Shown: positions 1-8,376 of the stretch, piece by piece
Position numbering within the stretch: position 1 is the stretch's first letter
How the letters are laid out: each line of letters begins with the position of its first letter
Assembly: GCA_017307165.1 (NCBI GenBank)
Contig: JAFKGK010000005.1
Span: 62,001 to 126,000, forward strand
From: Candidatus Melainabacteria bacterium
GTDB taxonomy: Bacteria > Cyanobacteriota > Vampirovibrionia > Obscuribacterales > Obscuribacteraceae
Length of the DNA stretch: 64,000 bases
Direction: 5' to 3'
Translations under genes and position numbers: made by a program
The notes under the pieces: generated by a model
Database searches by the model: none
The model's input: the letters and a program-made list of their open reading frames with translations, nothing else
Told to the model about the DNA's origin: nothing

Positions 1-333
1 GTACCGGTGGTGACTACCGATGTCGGTGGCCTGCGTGACTTTGTAGAGCATATGAATACCGGGGTTTCGACCTATGCCGGCGACTCTGGCTCCCTCGCCT
101 GGGGGCTCTTGCAGGTGCTGCGCAATCCTGACCTGGCAGATCACCTGCGCCGTACAGCCTACGAAAAAGTCAATCATGTCTACAACTGGAAAGTCATTGC
201 CGACCGCACCTATGAGGTGTATAGCAAGGTCGTCGATGCCGACAATATGATCAAGGCACAAAATGCTGCTAGCCAGGAAAGCGAAGAGCCTGTAGCAGCT
301 GTAGCAGGCAAGAAGAAAGGAGTGTCCAAATGA
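1..333 (+). CDS. Glycosyltransferase family 4, C-terminal part (5' end outside window)
   Basis: The frame is open from the first base, so the gene begins upstream of the window; 110 residues are visible. The segment VVTTDVGGLRDFV followed by a Gly-rich turn matches the nucleotide-sugar binding half of GT4 (GT-B fold) glycosyltransferases, where a 'T..GG..E.v' loop precedes the last helices. The usual catalytic Glu position is occupied by Asp/Phe (GGLRDFV), so the exact subfamily is uncertain. A lysine-rich tail (KKKGVSK) ends the protein. Its stop overlaps the next start by ATGA, which implies translational coupling with the sugar-nucleotide enzyme and a role in polysaccharide or glycan assembly. 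The acceptor and donor cannot be read from this fragment. Confidence 0.75.
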   Translation, partial: VPVVTTDVGGLRDFVEHMNTGVSTYAGDSGSLAWGLLQVLRNPDLADHLRRTAYEKVNHVYNWKVIADRTYEVYSKVVDADNMIKAQNAASQESEEPVAAVAGKKKGVSK

Positions 334-2897
334 AAGCGGTAATCATGGCAGGCGGTTCTGGCACCAGGTTGAGACCGCTGACTTGCAATCTGCCCAAGCC
401 CATGGTGCCCGTGGCCAATAAGCCGATGTCCGAGCATATCGTTAATCTGCTCAAAAAGCACAATTTTAAGGACATCATATTTACCCTGCATTATCTGCCA
501 GATGCCATCAAAAATTATTTTGGTGACGGTTCTGAATTTGGTTGCAATATCAGCTATGCAATCGAAGAGGGCAAGCCTCTGGGTACTGCCGGTTGCGTCA
601 AGGCTGTGCAAGACCAGCTCGATTCGACCTTTGTCGTCATTTCGGGCGACAGTCTTACAGATATGGATTTGAGCAAAGCACTGGCCTTTCACCGCGAAAA
701 AAAATCCAAGGCTACTCTCATCCTCAAAAGAGTAGAAAATCCGCTCGATTACGGCGTGGTCATCGCAGATAGCGATCACAAGATCCAGCGCTTTGTCGAA
801 AAGCCCGGTGCCAGCGAGATCTTTAGCGACACTGTCAATACCGGCACTTATATACTGGAGCCCGAAGTCCTCCTCTATATCGTCATGGGCCGCGAGCAGG
901 ATTTTAGCAACGACTTGTTCCCTCTCCTCCTCTTGCGCAACGAGCCCATGTACGGTTATGTGGATGATGGCTACTGGTGCGATATAGGCAACCTTGCCAT
1001 GTACCGCCAGGCCCATAAAGACGTGCTCGAAGGCCGCCTGGATATCAAGATCGATCTGCCGCAGATTGAGCCACGAGTATGGGTCGGCCAGGGCACAGAG
1101 ATAGACTCCAGTGTCAGGCTCGAAGCTCCGGTGATGATCGGGGAAAACTGCCGCATCGGACGCGAAACGATCATTTCTGGTGGTACTACGATCGGTGACA
1201 ATGTCGTCATCCAGGAAAAGGCCTCGCTCAAACAACCAGTGATCTGGCCCAATGTCTTTGTCGGTCACAATGCCGAACTGCGCGCCTGCGTCATCTGCAA
1301 TAACAGCACCGTACATAGCCAGGCCGAGCTGCTCGAAGGAGCCATAGTCGGTGACAATTCGGCGATCGGGCAAGCTGCAACGCTCAATCCGGATGTTCGC
1401 ATCTGGCCGCAAAAAAATGTCGAGTCTGGCGCCAAGGTGCTCGAATCCGTCATCTGGGGCACACGTGCTCCTCGCAGCCTCTTTGGTGCTCATGGTGTCA
1501 GAGGGCTGGCCAATGTAGATATCACGCCGGAGTTTGCCGTCAATCTTGCCGCCGCATATGGTGCAACGCTCAAGGGTGGGCCCGTACTCGTCAGCCGTGA
1601 CTACTGGAAGGTCTCGCAAATGATCAGCCGGGCCATGATCTCTGGTCTTATGTCCGTCGGTATCGAAGTGCAAAACCTCGAGTCCATGCCTCTGCCTTGC
1701 TCTAGATATTACGTCAAGACCCAGCGTGCGGCCGGTTTGATCCATATCAGAGTCTCTCAGAGAGAAATAGACAAGGTGACGATCGAGTTTTTTGACAACC
1801 ATGGTGTATCAATCACCAAGGCAATGGAAAGAAAAATCGAAAATACCTTTTTCAAAGAAGATTTTCCTCGTTGCGAGCCGGCCGATGTCGGCACCATTTC
1901 TTTTCCGAGCCGTGTCCGCGAATACTATGTCGACGAGTTTCTCAAGCACGTCAAGGGTCAGGTCTTTGAAGAAGACAAGGTGCCGTTTTGCATCGTGCCC
2001 GGTACCAATTACACGAGATTGACCAAGGCCGGTAGCCTGGCGACCCATGCGCCAAAGTGCATCATCGACTATGCCATGGCTGAGACAGGTGTCTTATTGC
2101 CCGAACTGCTAGGCGAGCTAGGCATCGAGACAGTGGTGCTCAATAGCTCGATCCGCAACATACCGCCAAAACAAGAAGAACGCATCACCATGCGCAAGCA
2201 GTTGACCGACGTGGTCAAGGCTCTCAATGCGGATGTGGGCGTGCAGATTGGCCGCAACGGCGAACAGATGACACTGGTCGACGAGACGGGACAGATCATC
2301 AGAGGTGAGCTCTTGTTGGCTTGCGTAGCCGACATCATCCTGCGCGACAAGCCAGGTCGCTCCATCGTCGTGCCTGTCAATGCCAGCTCGGTGATCGAGC
2401 GCATTGCTGCTCGCTACGATTGCAAGGTGGTCAGGTGCAAGGCATCCGAAACCGAAATCGGTACCACAACTGCCCGTCTCGAAGGAGCTGTGCTTGGTGG
2501 CAGCGCCAACGGTTGTTTTATCTTCCCTGAGTTTCAAAACGGCTACGATGCCATGTTTGCTGTGGGCCAGGTGCTCGAGCATCTGACCTTCCAGGGGCGT
2601 ACTCTGCATCAAGCAGTAGCCGAATTACCGCCTCTCTACTACCAGGTCGACTCGGTCGAATGTCCCTGGGAGAGGAAGGGCCGTGTCATGCGTCTTTTAG
2701 TCGAAAAGCATCAGGATCGACCGATGGAATTATTGGACGGTGTCAAGATCCAGACCCGCAAGGATCACTGGATACTCGTGCTGCCTGACGCAGTCGATCC
2801 CTACGTGCACGTCTATGCCGATGGCTCGGATCTGCAGCAAACCGCGGCCGATCTGAGCGAGTACACGCAACTGGTCAGGTATTTGCAAAGAGCCTGA
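330..2897 (+). CDS. Mannose-1-phosphate guanylyltransferase-like enzyme fused to a degenerate phosphomutase domain
   Basis: An 855-residue protein in three parts. Residues 1-235 are an NTP-transferase domain with the signature GGSGTRLRPLT (8-18) and LPKPM (21-25); it should make an NDP-sugar such as GDP-mannose. Residues about 250-375 form left-handed beta-helix hexapeptide repeats. Residues about 380-850 have the length and some sequence of phosphoglucomutase/phosphomannomutase. The catalytic loops of that part are not conserved: the phosphoserine loop (normally TASHNP) reads IHIRVSQRE near 471-479, the metal loop (normally DGDGDR) reads QIGRNGEQ near 639-646, and the sugar loop reads GGSANGCF near 723-730. 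I infer a working nucleotidyltransferase with a non-catalytic, perhaps regulatory, mutase-like domain. Long fusions of this kind are known in cyanobacteria and actinobacteria. The start is fixed by the ATGA overlap with the glycosyltransferase. Confidence 0.85.
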   Translation: MKAVIMAGGSGTRLRPLTCNLPKPMVPVANKPMSEHIVNLLKKHNFKDIIFTLHYLPDAIKNYFGDGSEFGCNISYAIEEGKPLGTAGCVKAVQDQLDSTFVVISGDSLTDMDLSKALAFHREKKSKATLILKRVENPLDYGVVIADSDHKIQRFVEKPGASEIFSDTVNTGTYILEPEVLLYIVMGREQDFSNDLFPLLLLRNEPMYGYVDDGYWCDIGNLAMYRQAHKDVLEGRLDIKIDLPQIEPRVWVGQGTEIDSSVRLEAPVMIGENCRIGRETIISGGTTIGDNVVIQEKASLKQPVIWPNVFVGHNAELRACVICNNSTVHSQAELLEGAIVGDNSAIGQAATLNPDVRIWPQKNVESGAKVLESVIWGTRAPRSLFGAHGVRGLANVDITPEFAVNLAAAYGATLKGGPVLVSRDYWKVSQMISRAMISGLMSVGIEVQNLESMPLPCSRYYVKTQRAAGLIHIRVSQREIDKVTIEFFDNHGVSITKAMERKIENTFFKEDFPRCEPADVGTISFPSRVREYYVDEFLKHVKGQVFEEDKVPFCIVPGTNYTRLTKAGSLATHAPKCIIDYAMAETGVLLPELLGELGIETVVLNSSIRNIPPKQEERITMRKQLTDVVKALNADVGVQIGRNGEQMTLVDETGQIIRGELLLACVADIILRDKPGRSIVVPVNASSVIERIAARYDCKVVRCKASETEIGTTTARLEGAVLGGSANGCFIFPEFQNGYDAMFAVGQVLEHLTFQGRTLHQAVAELPPLYYQVDSVECPWERKGRVMRLLVEKHQDRPMELLDGVKIQTRKDHWILVLPDAVDPYVHVYADGSDLQQTAADLSEYTQLVRYLQRA

Positions 2898-2974
2898 TTG
2901 CACCATCATGAGCGTTAGATTTAAAAGACAAAAGACTGGGCATAGGAAATATGGCGAGTTAGGAGATATTGGAC

Positions 2975-3799
2975 ATGCTTGGAAAAAATGACGGCCGTCA
3001 GCCTCAAAACAGAGATAGAAATGCCAAGCAGGACGTCAGAAAATTTATCGACGGCAATCCATCCTTGCCTGCGCAGCAAGCGCAGGGCAATATGCCCAAC
3101 AAGCAAGTGGACCGTTCGATGTTTGGCTCTGGCTCTACACACTCGCAAAACCAAGGAGGCGACTGGTCCGTCGGCATCAACGAGCAAATACTGGTCTATC
3201 ACGAAAACGACCAGGTGAGCCAGGGTACGGACTGGATGGCGCAGCTCAAGCAAGATTCATTGCAGTTTCTCGCTGATCAAAGAGGCGTGCATCTGCAAGA
3301 GGTCTATCGAGAGTCCATCTACAAGTCCGGCATCGCCATACTGGTAGACAAGATCTATGGACTCTTGCAACGTTACATGTACGAGTTTAACCAGGTCGCT
3401 CAGGGCACCGATCTTTTTATCACCGGCTCAATTGCCGGGGATGTCACCGAGGTCACTCGCTACAATCGCTTTCGCGAAGCCGAAGAAACCAAGACCTATT
3501 TTAGAGCGCGTTTTTCATCCAAGGTCTGCTCTTTAGTGGTGCGTGGCTGCGATGATACCGTAGAAGCCTTTATCGTACCCACCAGCAAGGTGATGGCCCT
3601 GAGCCGCACCGAAAATGATTATCAGCCGATAGCCACTATCCAGGTGCGTATCACCGAGCAAGGCATGATGTGGCGCATGCGCGACAGCAATCCTCCCGTT
3701 GATACACTCGATCAGTTGTGCATGTGGCTCTTTTCGGCTCTGGTGCAAGAGACCAAAAATTATGCTCGACTCGGCGGTGCCGAAGAAGCCGCAGGCTGA
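2975..3799 (+). CDS. Unplaced cytoplasmic protein (274 aa)
   Basis: I do not recognise this family. The ATG at 2975 is preferred because AGGAG (2961-2965) lies 9 bases upstream; an in-frame TTG at 2969 is too close to it. The first 60 residues are polar, Gln/Asn-rich and probably disordered. The remainder looks like a folded domain with alternating strands and amphipathic helices. There is no signal peptide or membrane segment. The C-terminal half contains a stretch resembling a ligand- or protein-binding beta-sheet (CSLVVRGCDDTVEAFIVPTS). It stands alone between the sugar-nucleotide gene (about 77 bases upstream) and the Trp-Gly-rich protein gene (67 bases downstream), all in the same direction, so co-transcription is possible. 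Confidence 0.75.
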   Translation: MLGKNDGRQPQNRDRNAKQDVRKFIDGNPSLPAQQAQGNMPNKQVDRSMFGSGSTHSQNQGGDWSVGINEQILVYHENDQVSQGTDWMAQLKQDSLQFLADQRGVHLQEVYRESIYKSGIAILVDKIYGLLQRYMYEFNQVAQGTDLFITGSIAGDVTEVTRYNRFREAEETKTYFRARFSSKVCSLVVRGCDDTVEAFIVPTSKVMALSRTENDYQPIATIQVRITEQGMMWRMRDSNPPVDTLDQLCMWLFSALVQETKNYARLGGAEEAAG

Positions 3800-3866
3800 T
3801 TGCTCGGTCTACTAAAAAATCGTGCTTTAATAAATTCAATTTTCTAGAATCAGGAGCCATTTTCAG

Positions 3867-5510
3867 ATGGTAGCTATCAACCCCGAAATGTTGCGGGAGC
3901 TTCTCGCAGAGTTTACAGAAAAAGAAGCTGTAAATCGCGAAGAAATCAATGTGATCAACCAGCAGCTCGAAGAGCTCGACAAGCGCATTGATGCCAACAA
4001 GAAAAAGCTAGAGGGGCTTTCTCGCGACCGCGAAAAGATCCTCGCCATGAAAGAGCGTTATCTCAGTGGCAATTGGCCCAATGTCTCGCGGGCTGCGATG
4101 GCTCAGGCCGCCTCCAATGCTCCGGTTGCGCCTGTATCTCGAGTAGAGCCAGCGCCGGCGCCTGTTGCGCAAGTCGCGCAGGTCGCACCTGACTTATCTG
4201 CTGCTCCTGCTCCTGTTCCTGCTCCTGTTGTCCCTGCTCAAGCTCCGGCTCAAGCGCCAGCTCAGCTTTCGGCTCCAGCTCCCGTTGCATTTGACCATCC
4301 AGAGAGCACCGCCACTAGTACCGCAACCGATCTGCCGGCCTCGGCCAGTCCCAGCATCACTATCCCTGCTCGCACTCACAATCGTCTACAAGCAATGCCG
4401 CCCGTGGAGGCCTATACGGCTCCAGAACCTGCGCAAGCAGCTCCCGATCCCTTGCCAGCGCCCATCCAAAGCGCCGCTCCACAGCCTACTCAGCCTACTC
4501 ACACAAATCCTGCTTTCGGTCAAGCCCCCGTACAAAATGCCGTCGATCTCGATGCAGTTGATGATCCCATTCTTTCATCTTTTGGCGGGCAGCCTCAAGC
4601 AGAGGTTGATATCGATTCGGCGCTTTCCGAACCCATCGAAGAAAGCAATGATCAAGCGGACTCTAATAATGACTTTGCCTGGACCAGCACAGCAAAAGAC
4701 TTGGGCCACCAAGAAGACTCTCCCGCTCAGCATCAAGCCGCTGCGATCGAACCGCAAGGATGGGGATCGCCCACTGCTGCCAATCCCTGGGGCCCCAGCC
4801 CATCTCCTGTAGAGTTTCAGGCCCAACAAGCGAGTCCTAATCCTACACATGCCCCCGTCACGATGCCAGAGCCCCAACTTGCTCAGCAAGTAGAGACTCC
4901 TGCTCCGCAATCGGGGCCGGACTACGGTGGCAGCAATCCATGGGGTGATTTTGGCGACGAAGAATGGGGCCAGCCCGCAGCAGCTGCGGAGCCACAACCA
5001 ATCGAGAGTGCTTGGGGACAGAGCACCAATGCCAGTACTGCCAGCGGCGGCGGTTGGGGGCAGAGCAGCCAAAGCGACAGTTGGGCTGCAGCAGCCGCCA
5101 GCCAACCGCAAAGCAACAATGCTCAAGAAGGAGGATGGGGGCAGCCGGTGTCTTCTCAACCCGTGCCTCAGACTCAGTACCAAGACACAAATCAAAGCCA
5201 CAATCCCTGGGGGCAGCCAGCTCCCCAGGAGCAAGCAAGCAGCATGCAACAGGCCTGGGGGCAGCCAGCCCAGGCAGCTGCACAACCATCGCACCTCAAT
5301 AATCCATGGGGAGGTGGTGGGGATGCCCAGCAAGCCTCTCAGGGCCAGACTCAGGACCCAGCGGCGGCTGCAAATATGCCGCAAGAGCAGGAGACCAGAT
5401 CAAGTCTTGCTCGTGCAGCTGATGGTGCCTTGATTTCACCAGTTAAAGGTCGTCGCAAGTCCGGACCTGGTCCAGCCTTTGATTGGGGCTCCGACGAGCA
5501 GCAACAGTAA
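3867..5510 (+). CDS. Disordered Pro/Ala/Gln-rich protein with coiled-coil N-terminus and eleven Trp-Gly motifs
   Basis: The N-terminal 60 residues form a clear heptad-like coiled coil rich in Glu, Lys and Leu. Residues about 75-170 are Ala-Pro repeats from imperfect tandem DNA repeats. From about residue 290 to the end there are eleven Trp-Gly dipeptides in contexts such as NPWGQP, EWGQP, GGWGQ and AWGQS, in a Gln/Ser/Ala background without other hydrophobic residues. The tail is basic and then acidic (KGRRKSGPGPAFDWGSDE). There is no signal peptide or transmembrane helix. AGGAG lies 10 bases before the ATG. The design, an oligomerising coil plus spaced aromatic stickers, suggests a scaffold or condensate-forming protein; that is inference from composition only. 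A hairpin terminator follows it. Confidence 0.8.
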   Translation: MVAINPEMLRELLAEFTEKEAVNREEINVINQQLEELDKRIDANKKKLEGLSRDREKILAMKERYLSGNWPNVSRAAMAQAASNAPVAPVSRVEPAPAPVAQVAQVAPDLSAAPAPVPAPVVPAQAPAQAPAQLSAPAPVAFDHPESTATSTATDLPASASPSITIPARTHNRLQAMPPVEAYTAPEPAQAAPDPLPAPIQSAAPQPTQPTHTNPAFGQAPVQNAVDLDAVDDPILSSFGGQPQAEVDIDSALSEPIEESNDQADSNNDFAWTSTAKDLGHQEDSPAQHQAAAIEPQGWGSPTAANPWGPSPSPVEFQAQQASPNPTHAPVTMPEPQLAQQVETPAPQSGPDYGGSNPWGDFGDEEWGQPAAAAEPQPIESAWGQSTNASTASGGGWGQSSQSDSWAAAAASQPQSNNAQEGGWGQPVSSQPVPQTQYQDTNQSHNPWGQPAPQEQASSMQQAWGQPAQAAAQPSHLNNPWGGGGDAQQASQGQTQDPAAAANMPQEQETRSSLARAADGALISPVKGRRKSGPGPAFDWGSDEQQQ

Positions 5511-5550
5511 GCAAAAGCAACAATAATTAAGCAATCGGGCTTTGTTCATA

Positions 5551-5585
5551 AGACGGAGGTCATAAAGATATACCTCTGTTTTGTT
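5551..5585 (+). terminator. Rho-independent terminator after the Trp-Gly protein gene
   Basis: A stem is formed by AGACGGAGGT (5551-5560) and ACCTCTGTTT (5572-5581), pairing over ten positions with two G-T wobbles and an 11-base loop. It runs into a T-rich stretch (TTTTGTT). It lies about 40 bases after the stop codon and separates this gene from the leucine-degradation genes. Confidence 0.6.
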
Positions 5586-5635
5586 AACATATCTTTTTAT
5601 TTACTGCTCTGATAATTATCTAGATTGGAATCAAA

Positions 5636-5848
5636 ATGAAACAAGTTTGTTCAATGATGGCTGGCGTGGTGATCGAGATCCTCGTCAAGCAAGGCGATGC
5701 AGTTGAGGACGGCATGGATGTCGCCATCCTCGAATCCATGAAAATGCAATTGCCGGTGGCTTCATCCGAAACCGGGAAAGTGTCCGAGATCAAAGTGGCA
5801 GCCGGTGACTTTGTCAACGAAGGCGATTTGATCCTCACACTCGAGTAA
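5636..5848 (+). CDS. Stand-alone biotinyl carrier protein (70 aa)
   Basis: A single biotinyl/lipoyl-attachment domain with the biotinylation motif ESMKM (33-37; Lys36 is the modified residue) and the two symmetrical beta-hairpin halves seen in carboxyltransferase carrier domains. The whole protein is that domain. It ends 6 bases before the HMG-CoA lyase gene, so it probably serves a biotin-dependent acyl-CoA carboxylase, most plausibly methylcrotonyl-CoA carboxylase, the step preceding the two enzymes encoded next. No biotin carboxylase or carboxyltransferase gene is in the window. The motif surroundings (SMKMQLPV) favour biotin over lipoate. Confidence 0.88.
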   Translation: MKQVCSMMAGVVIEILVKQGDAVEDGMDVAILESMKMQLPVASSETGKVSEIKVAAGDFVNEGDLILTLE

Positions 5849-5854
5849 GCAGCA

Positions 5855-6820
5855 ATGTTTGAACATTTGCCGCAAACGGTCACTGTTTTTGAGGTTGGAC
5901 CTCGGGATGGCTTGCAAAACGAAGCCACCCAAGTACCTGTGCAAGATAAGATCGCCTTGATCGAAGCACTGGCTGATGCTGGACTGGCCGAGATCGAGAT
6001 CACGAGTTTTGTCTCGCCTAAATGGATACCGCAATTAGCCGACGCTCGCGAGCTTGCTTACGCGCTCTTGCAGGATACTGCCAGGGAGGCCCAAAACAAG
6101 CGCTTTGCCAGATCAAATCTAAATCTGTCGGCTCTCGTGCCAAATATCAAAGGCTACGAGACAGCCAAAGAGACTGGACTCAAACAGATCAATCTCTTTT
6201 TGTCTGCATCAGAAGCCCACAGCAAAAAAAACATCAATAAGTCTGTAGCCGAAGCCATGTCTGTTATGGGTGAGGTAGCCAGCGTCGCTAAGGCAGATGG
6301 CAAGCGTGTGCGCTGCTATGTCTCGACAGTATGGGTCTGCCCCTATCAGGGGCAGGTAGATCCTCAGGTGGTGTTGGATATGGTGCCACGCCTCTTTGCC
6401 ATGGGCATAGATGAGATCTCGCTCGGCGATACGGTTGGAGCAGCAACGCCGAAGCAGGTATTTGACCTCGTCAATCGTCTCCGCAATTACACTGATTTGA
6501 GCAAGATTGCCTTGCATTTTCATGATACCAGAGGCGGTGCGCTAGCCAATGTCCTTGCTGGGCTCGAGGCCGGTGTGACCATTTTTGATAGCTCGATCGG
6601 TGGACTGGGCGGTTGCCCATATGCGCCGGGGGCATCGGGCAATCTAGCTACCGAGGATCTCGTCTACATGCTGCATGGCATGGGTGTAAAGACTGGTGTC
6701 GATCTGCAGAAACTGACCGAGGCAGGTAGCCTGGCTCAAAATATATTGCACAAAACATTGCCTGGTCGCTATCTCAAGGCGCACCTGGCCCAGAGTCAAA
6801 AATGCGAGGCCGTGAAATGA
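5855..6820 (+). CDS. mvaB: Hydroxymethylglutaryl-CoA lyase
   Basis: Cleaves HMG-CoA to acetoacetate and acetyl-CoA, the last step of leucine degradation. The protein has the expected length (321 aa) and a TIM-barrel HMGL-like layout. VGPRDGLQNE (15-24) carries the catalytic Arg and metal-binding Asp, FHDTRGGALANV carries metal-ligand histidine, and GGLGGCPYAPGASGN holds the signature active-site Cys loop. It sits between the biotinyl carrier and a methylglutaconyl-CoA hydratase-like enzyme and overlaps the start of the latter, so the three probably form one operon. Related homocitrate or citramalate synthases lack the GGLGGCP loop, which makes this assignment firm. Confidence 0.93.
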   Translation: MFEHLPQTVTVFEVGPRDGLQNEATQVPVQDKIALIEALADAGLAEIEITSFVSPKWIPQLADARELAYALLQDTAREAQNKRFARSNLNLSALVPNIKGYETAKETGLKQINLFLSASEAHSKKNINKSVAEAMSVMGEVASVAKADGKRVRCYVSTVWVCPYQGQVDPQVVLDMVPRLFAMGIDEISLGDTVGAATPKQVFDLVNRLRNYTDLSKIALHFHDTRGGALANVLAGLEAGVTIFDSSIGGLGGCPYAPGASGNLATEDLVYMLHGMGVKTGVDLQKLTEAGSLAQNILHKTLPGRYLKAHLAQSQKCEAVK

Positions 6821-7656
6821 CAATGACCGAAGTGAAGGAAAGCGTATTGATAGTAGAGCGCAAAGGCGCACTGGCCTGGCTCAGGCTCAATCGGCCCAAG
6901 GTGATGAATTGTCTTAATCGAGCCCTGCTAAAAGAGATCCTAGAGGCCGTGGCGGCTGTCGAGAATGATCCGGAGATCAGGGTGATCGGTATTATCGGCG
7001 CAGGGACCAAGGCATTTTGTGCCGGAGCGGATCTGGCTGAGCGCAAGACCTTGACTCAGGGAGAGACTCTCGACTACATCGCTCTCATCCAGCGCACGAT
7101 GCGCTGCATCGAGACTAGCTCTAAGGTCGTGATCGCGGCCATCAATGGCTCTGCCTGGGGGGGGGGATTTGAATTGGCCCTGGCAGCCGACTTGCGGGTG
7201 ATGGTCACAGGGGCTCAGCTTAAACTGACCGAGGCCCGCCTTGGTATCATACCTGGTGCTGGCGGAACGCAGCGCTTACCGCGCTTGATCGGAGTCGGTA
7301 AAGCCAAGGAGCTGATCTTTACTGCAAGGGGCGTTGATGCGGCCTATGGCGAAAAACTCGGCCTGATCAATCAGACTGTCGTCGTCTCTGCCGATGAAAT
7401 TGCAGCTGTGGCATCGGATGCGTACATCCCCCAATTAGAAGCAGCCGTAGAGGCCCTGGCTGCTGAGATCGCGCTGGCTGCGCCGCTCTCGCTCAAGCAA
7501 GCCAAATATGCTATCAACGAAGGCATAGAGCGAGATTTGATCGGTGGTCTGGCTGTGGAGACTCGCGCTTATCTGGAGCTCGTCAATACCAAAGACCGTC
7601 TCGAAGGACTTGCTGCCTTTGCCGAAAAGAGACCGCCAGTCTTTAGAGGAGAGTAG
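6817..7656 (+). CDS. Enoyl-CoA hydratase/isomerase family, probable methylglutaconyl-CoA hydratase
   Basis: Crotonase-fold enzyme. The oxyanion-hole segments FCAGADL (68-74) and GSAWGGGFEL (111-120) are present, and both catalytic glutamates of hydratases are in place (Glu119 and Glu139 in LTEARLGIIPGAGG). The second motif and the following GTQRLPRLIG closely resemble AUH-type methylglutaconyl-CoA hydratases, and the neighbouring HMG-CoA lyase supports that role. The ATG at 6817 is chosen because it gives an ATGA overlap with the lyase stop and has GAGG 8 bases upstream; in-frame ATGs also exist at 6802 and 6823. A run of ten G bases (7157-7166) falls inside the catalytic motif. A generic enoyl-CoA hydratase role is the alternative. 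Confidence 0.85.
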   Translation: MTMTEVKESVLIVERKGALAWLRLNRPKVMNCLNRALLKEILEAVAAVENDPEIRVIGIIGAGTKAFCAGADLAERKTLTQGETLDYIALIQRTMRCIETSSKVVIAAINGSAWGGGFELALAADLRVMVTGAQLKLTEARLGIIPGAGGTQRLPRLIGVGKAKELIFTARGVDAAYGEKLGLINQTVVVSADEIAAVASDAYIPQLEAAVEALAAEIALAAPLSLKQAKYAINEGIERDLIGGLAVETRAYLELVNTKDRLEGLAAFAEKRPPVFRGE

Positions 7657-7660
7657 CCAG

Positions 7661-8374
7661 ATGTCCGACGATATCGATCTGGTCAAAGCGCACCAACATA
7701 TCATCGACACCCCGGGGCGTGAGGCACTCCCTCTGCCGCTCACGGCTTTGATCCTGTGCGGCGGTCGCTCCAAGCGCATGGGCAGACCCAAGGCATTTCT
7801 CCCTTATGGTGGCACTACTATGATCAATCACATGGTCAATACTGTGCGCGACTTGTTTGCCGAGACTTTTATCATTGCTAACGAGCCCGAACAATTTGAA
7901 GACCTCGAGGTGGATGTGGTCAAAGACATACTGCCTTATCGAGGACCTTTAGGCGGGATACTGTCTGGTTTGCTCGTCGCTCAATACAATCATGCCTTTG
8001 TCATTGCTTGCGACATGCCACTGATAGAGGTGTCTCTGATCAGGCAGCTGGTATCACAGAGAGAAGGGCACGACGTGGTCGTTGCCGCGCATCAGGAGGG
8101 CATCGAGCCGCTCTTTGGCGTTTATAGCAAGGCTTGCATAAAGCCATTGGAAGAGTCGCTTTTTAACGGCGATCTTTCGCTCAAGGATTTTCTTTCTGGG
8201 CTGGATTCGGCGACTTTTGAGATCGATGCTAAAAATAATTCAGATTTGGAGCCCGACTCCGAATTGGACGGCAGCCTGCCACCATATTTTAACGTCAATA
8301 CGCCACAAGATTATAGTCGGCTGGTCACGCGCGGTTCGGTGCATCCGCTCAATATCAACTCTAAACGTAACTAG
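7661..8374 (+). CDS. mobA: Molybdenum cofactor guanylyltransferase (MobA)
   Basis: Transfers GMP from GTP to molybdopterin to give the guanine dinucleotide cofactor. The nucleotide-binding motif LCGGRSKRMGRPK lies at residues 32-44, followed by GPLGGILSG and the metal-binding ACDMPL, in the order expected for MobA; the length (237 aa) is slightly above the usual 190-210 because of an N-terminal extension and an acidic stretch near the C-terminus. The ATG at 7661 has AGGAGAG just upstream. It lies 4 bases after the hydratase gene and 2 bases before the ABC permease gene. No molybdoenzyme is visible nearby. Confidence 0.85.
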   Translation: MSDDIDLVKAHQHIIDTPGREALPLPLTALILCGGRSKRMGRPKAFLPYGGTTMINHMVNTVRDLFAETFIIANEPEQFEDLEVDVVKDILPYRGPLGGILSGLLVAQYNHAFVIACDMPLIEVSLIRQLVSQREGHDVVVAAHQEGIEPLFGVYSKACIKPLEESLFNGDLSLKDFLSGLDSATFEIDAKNNSDLEPDSELDGSLPPYFNVNTPQDYSRLVTRGSVHPLNINSKRN

Positions 8375-8376
8375 GC

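Noticed and set aside
210-1802. Long open frame on the minus strand (530 residues) across the sugar-nucleotide enzyme gene
   Set aside because: It is opposite a well-supported gene, its translation has no recognisable domain and is rich in His/Asp/Arg as expected for a shadow frame.
4165-4812. Leu-rich plus-strand frame inside the Trp-Gly protein gene
   Set aside because: Its composition is the frame-shifted reading of Ala-Pro-Gln codons; it has no start signal and no domain.
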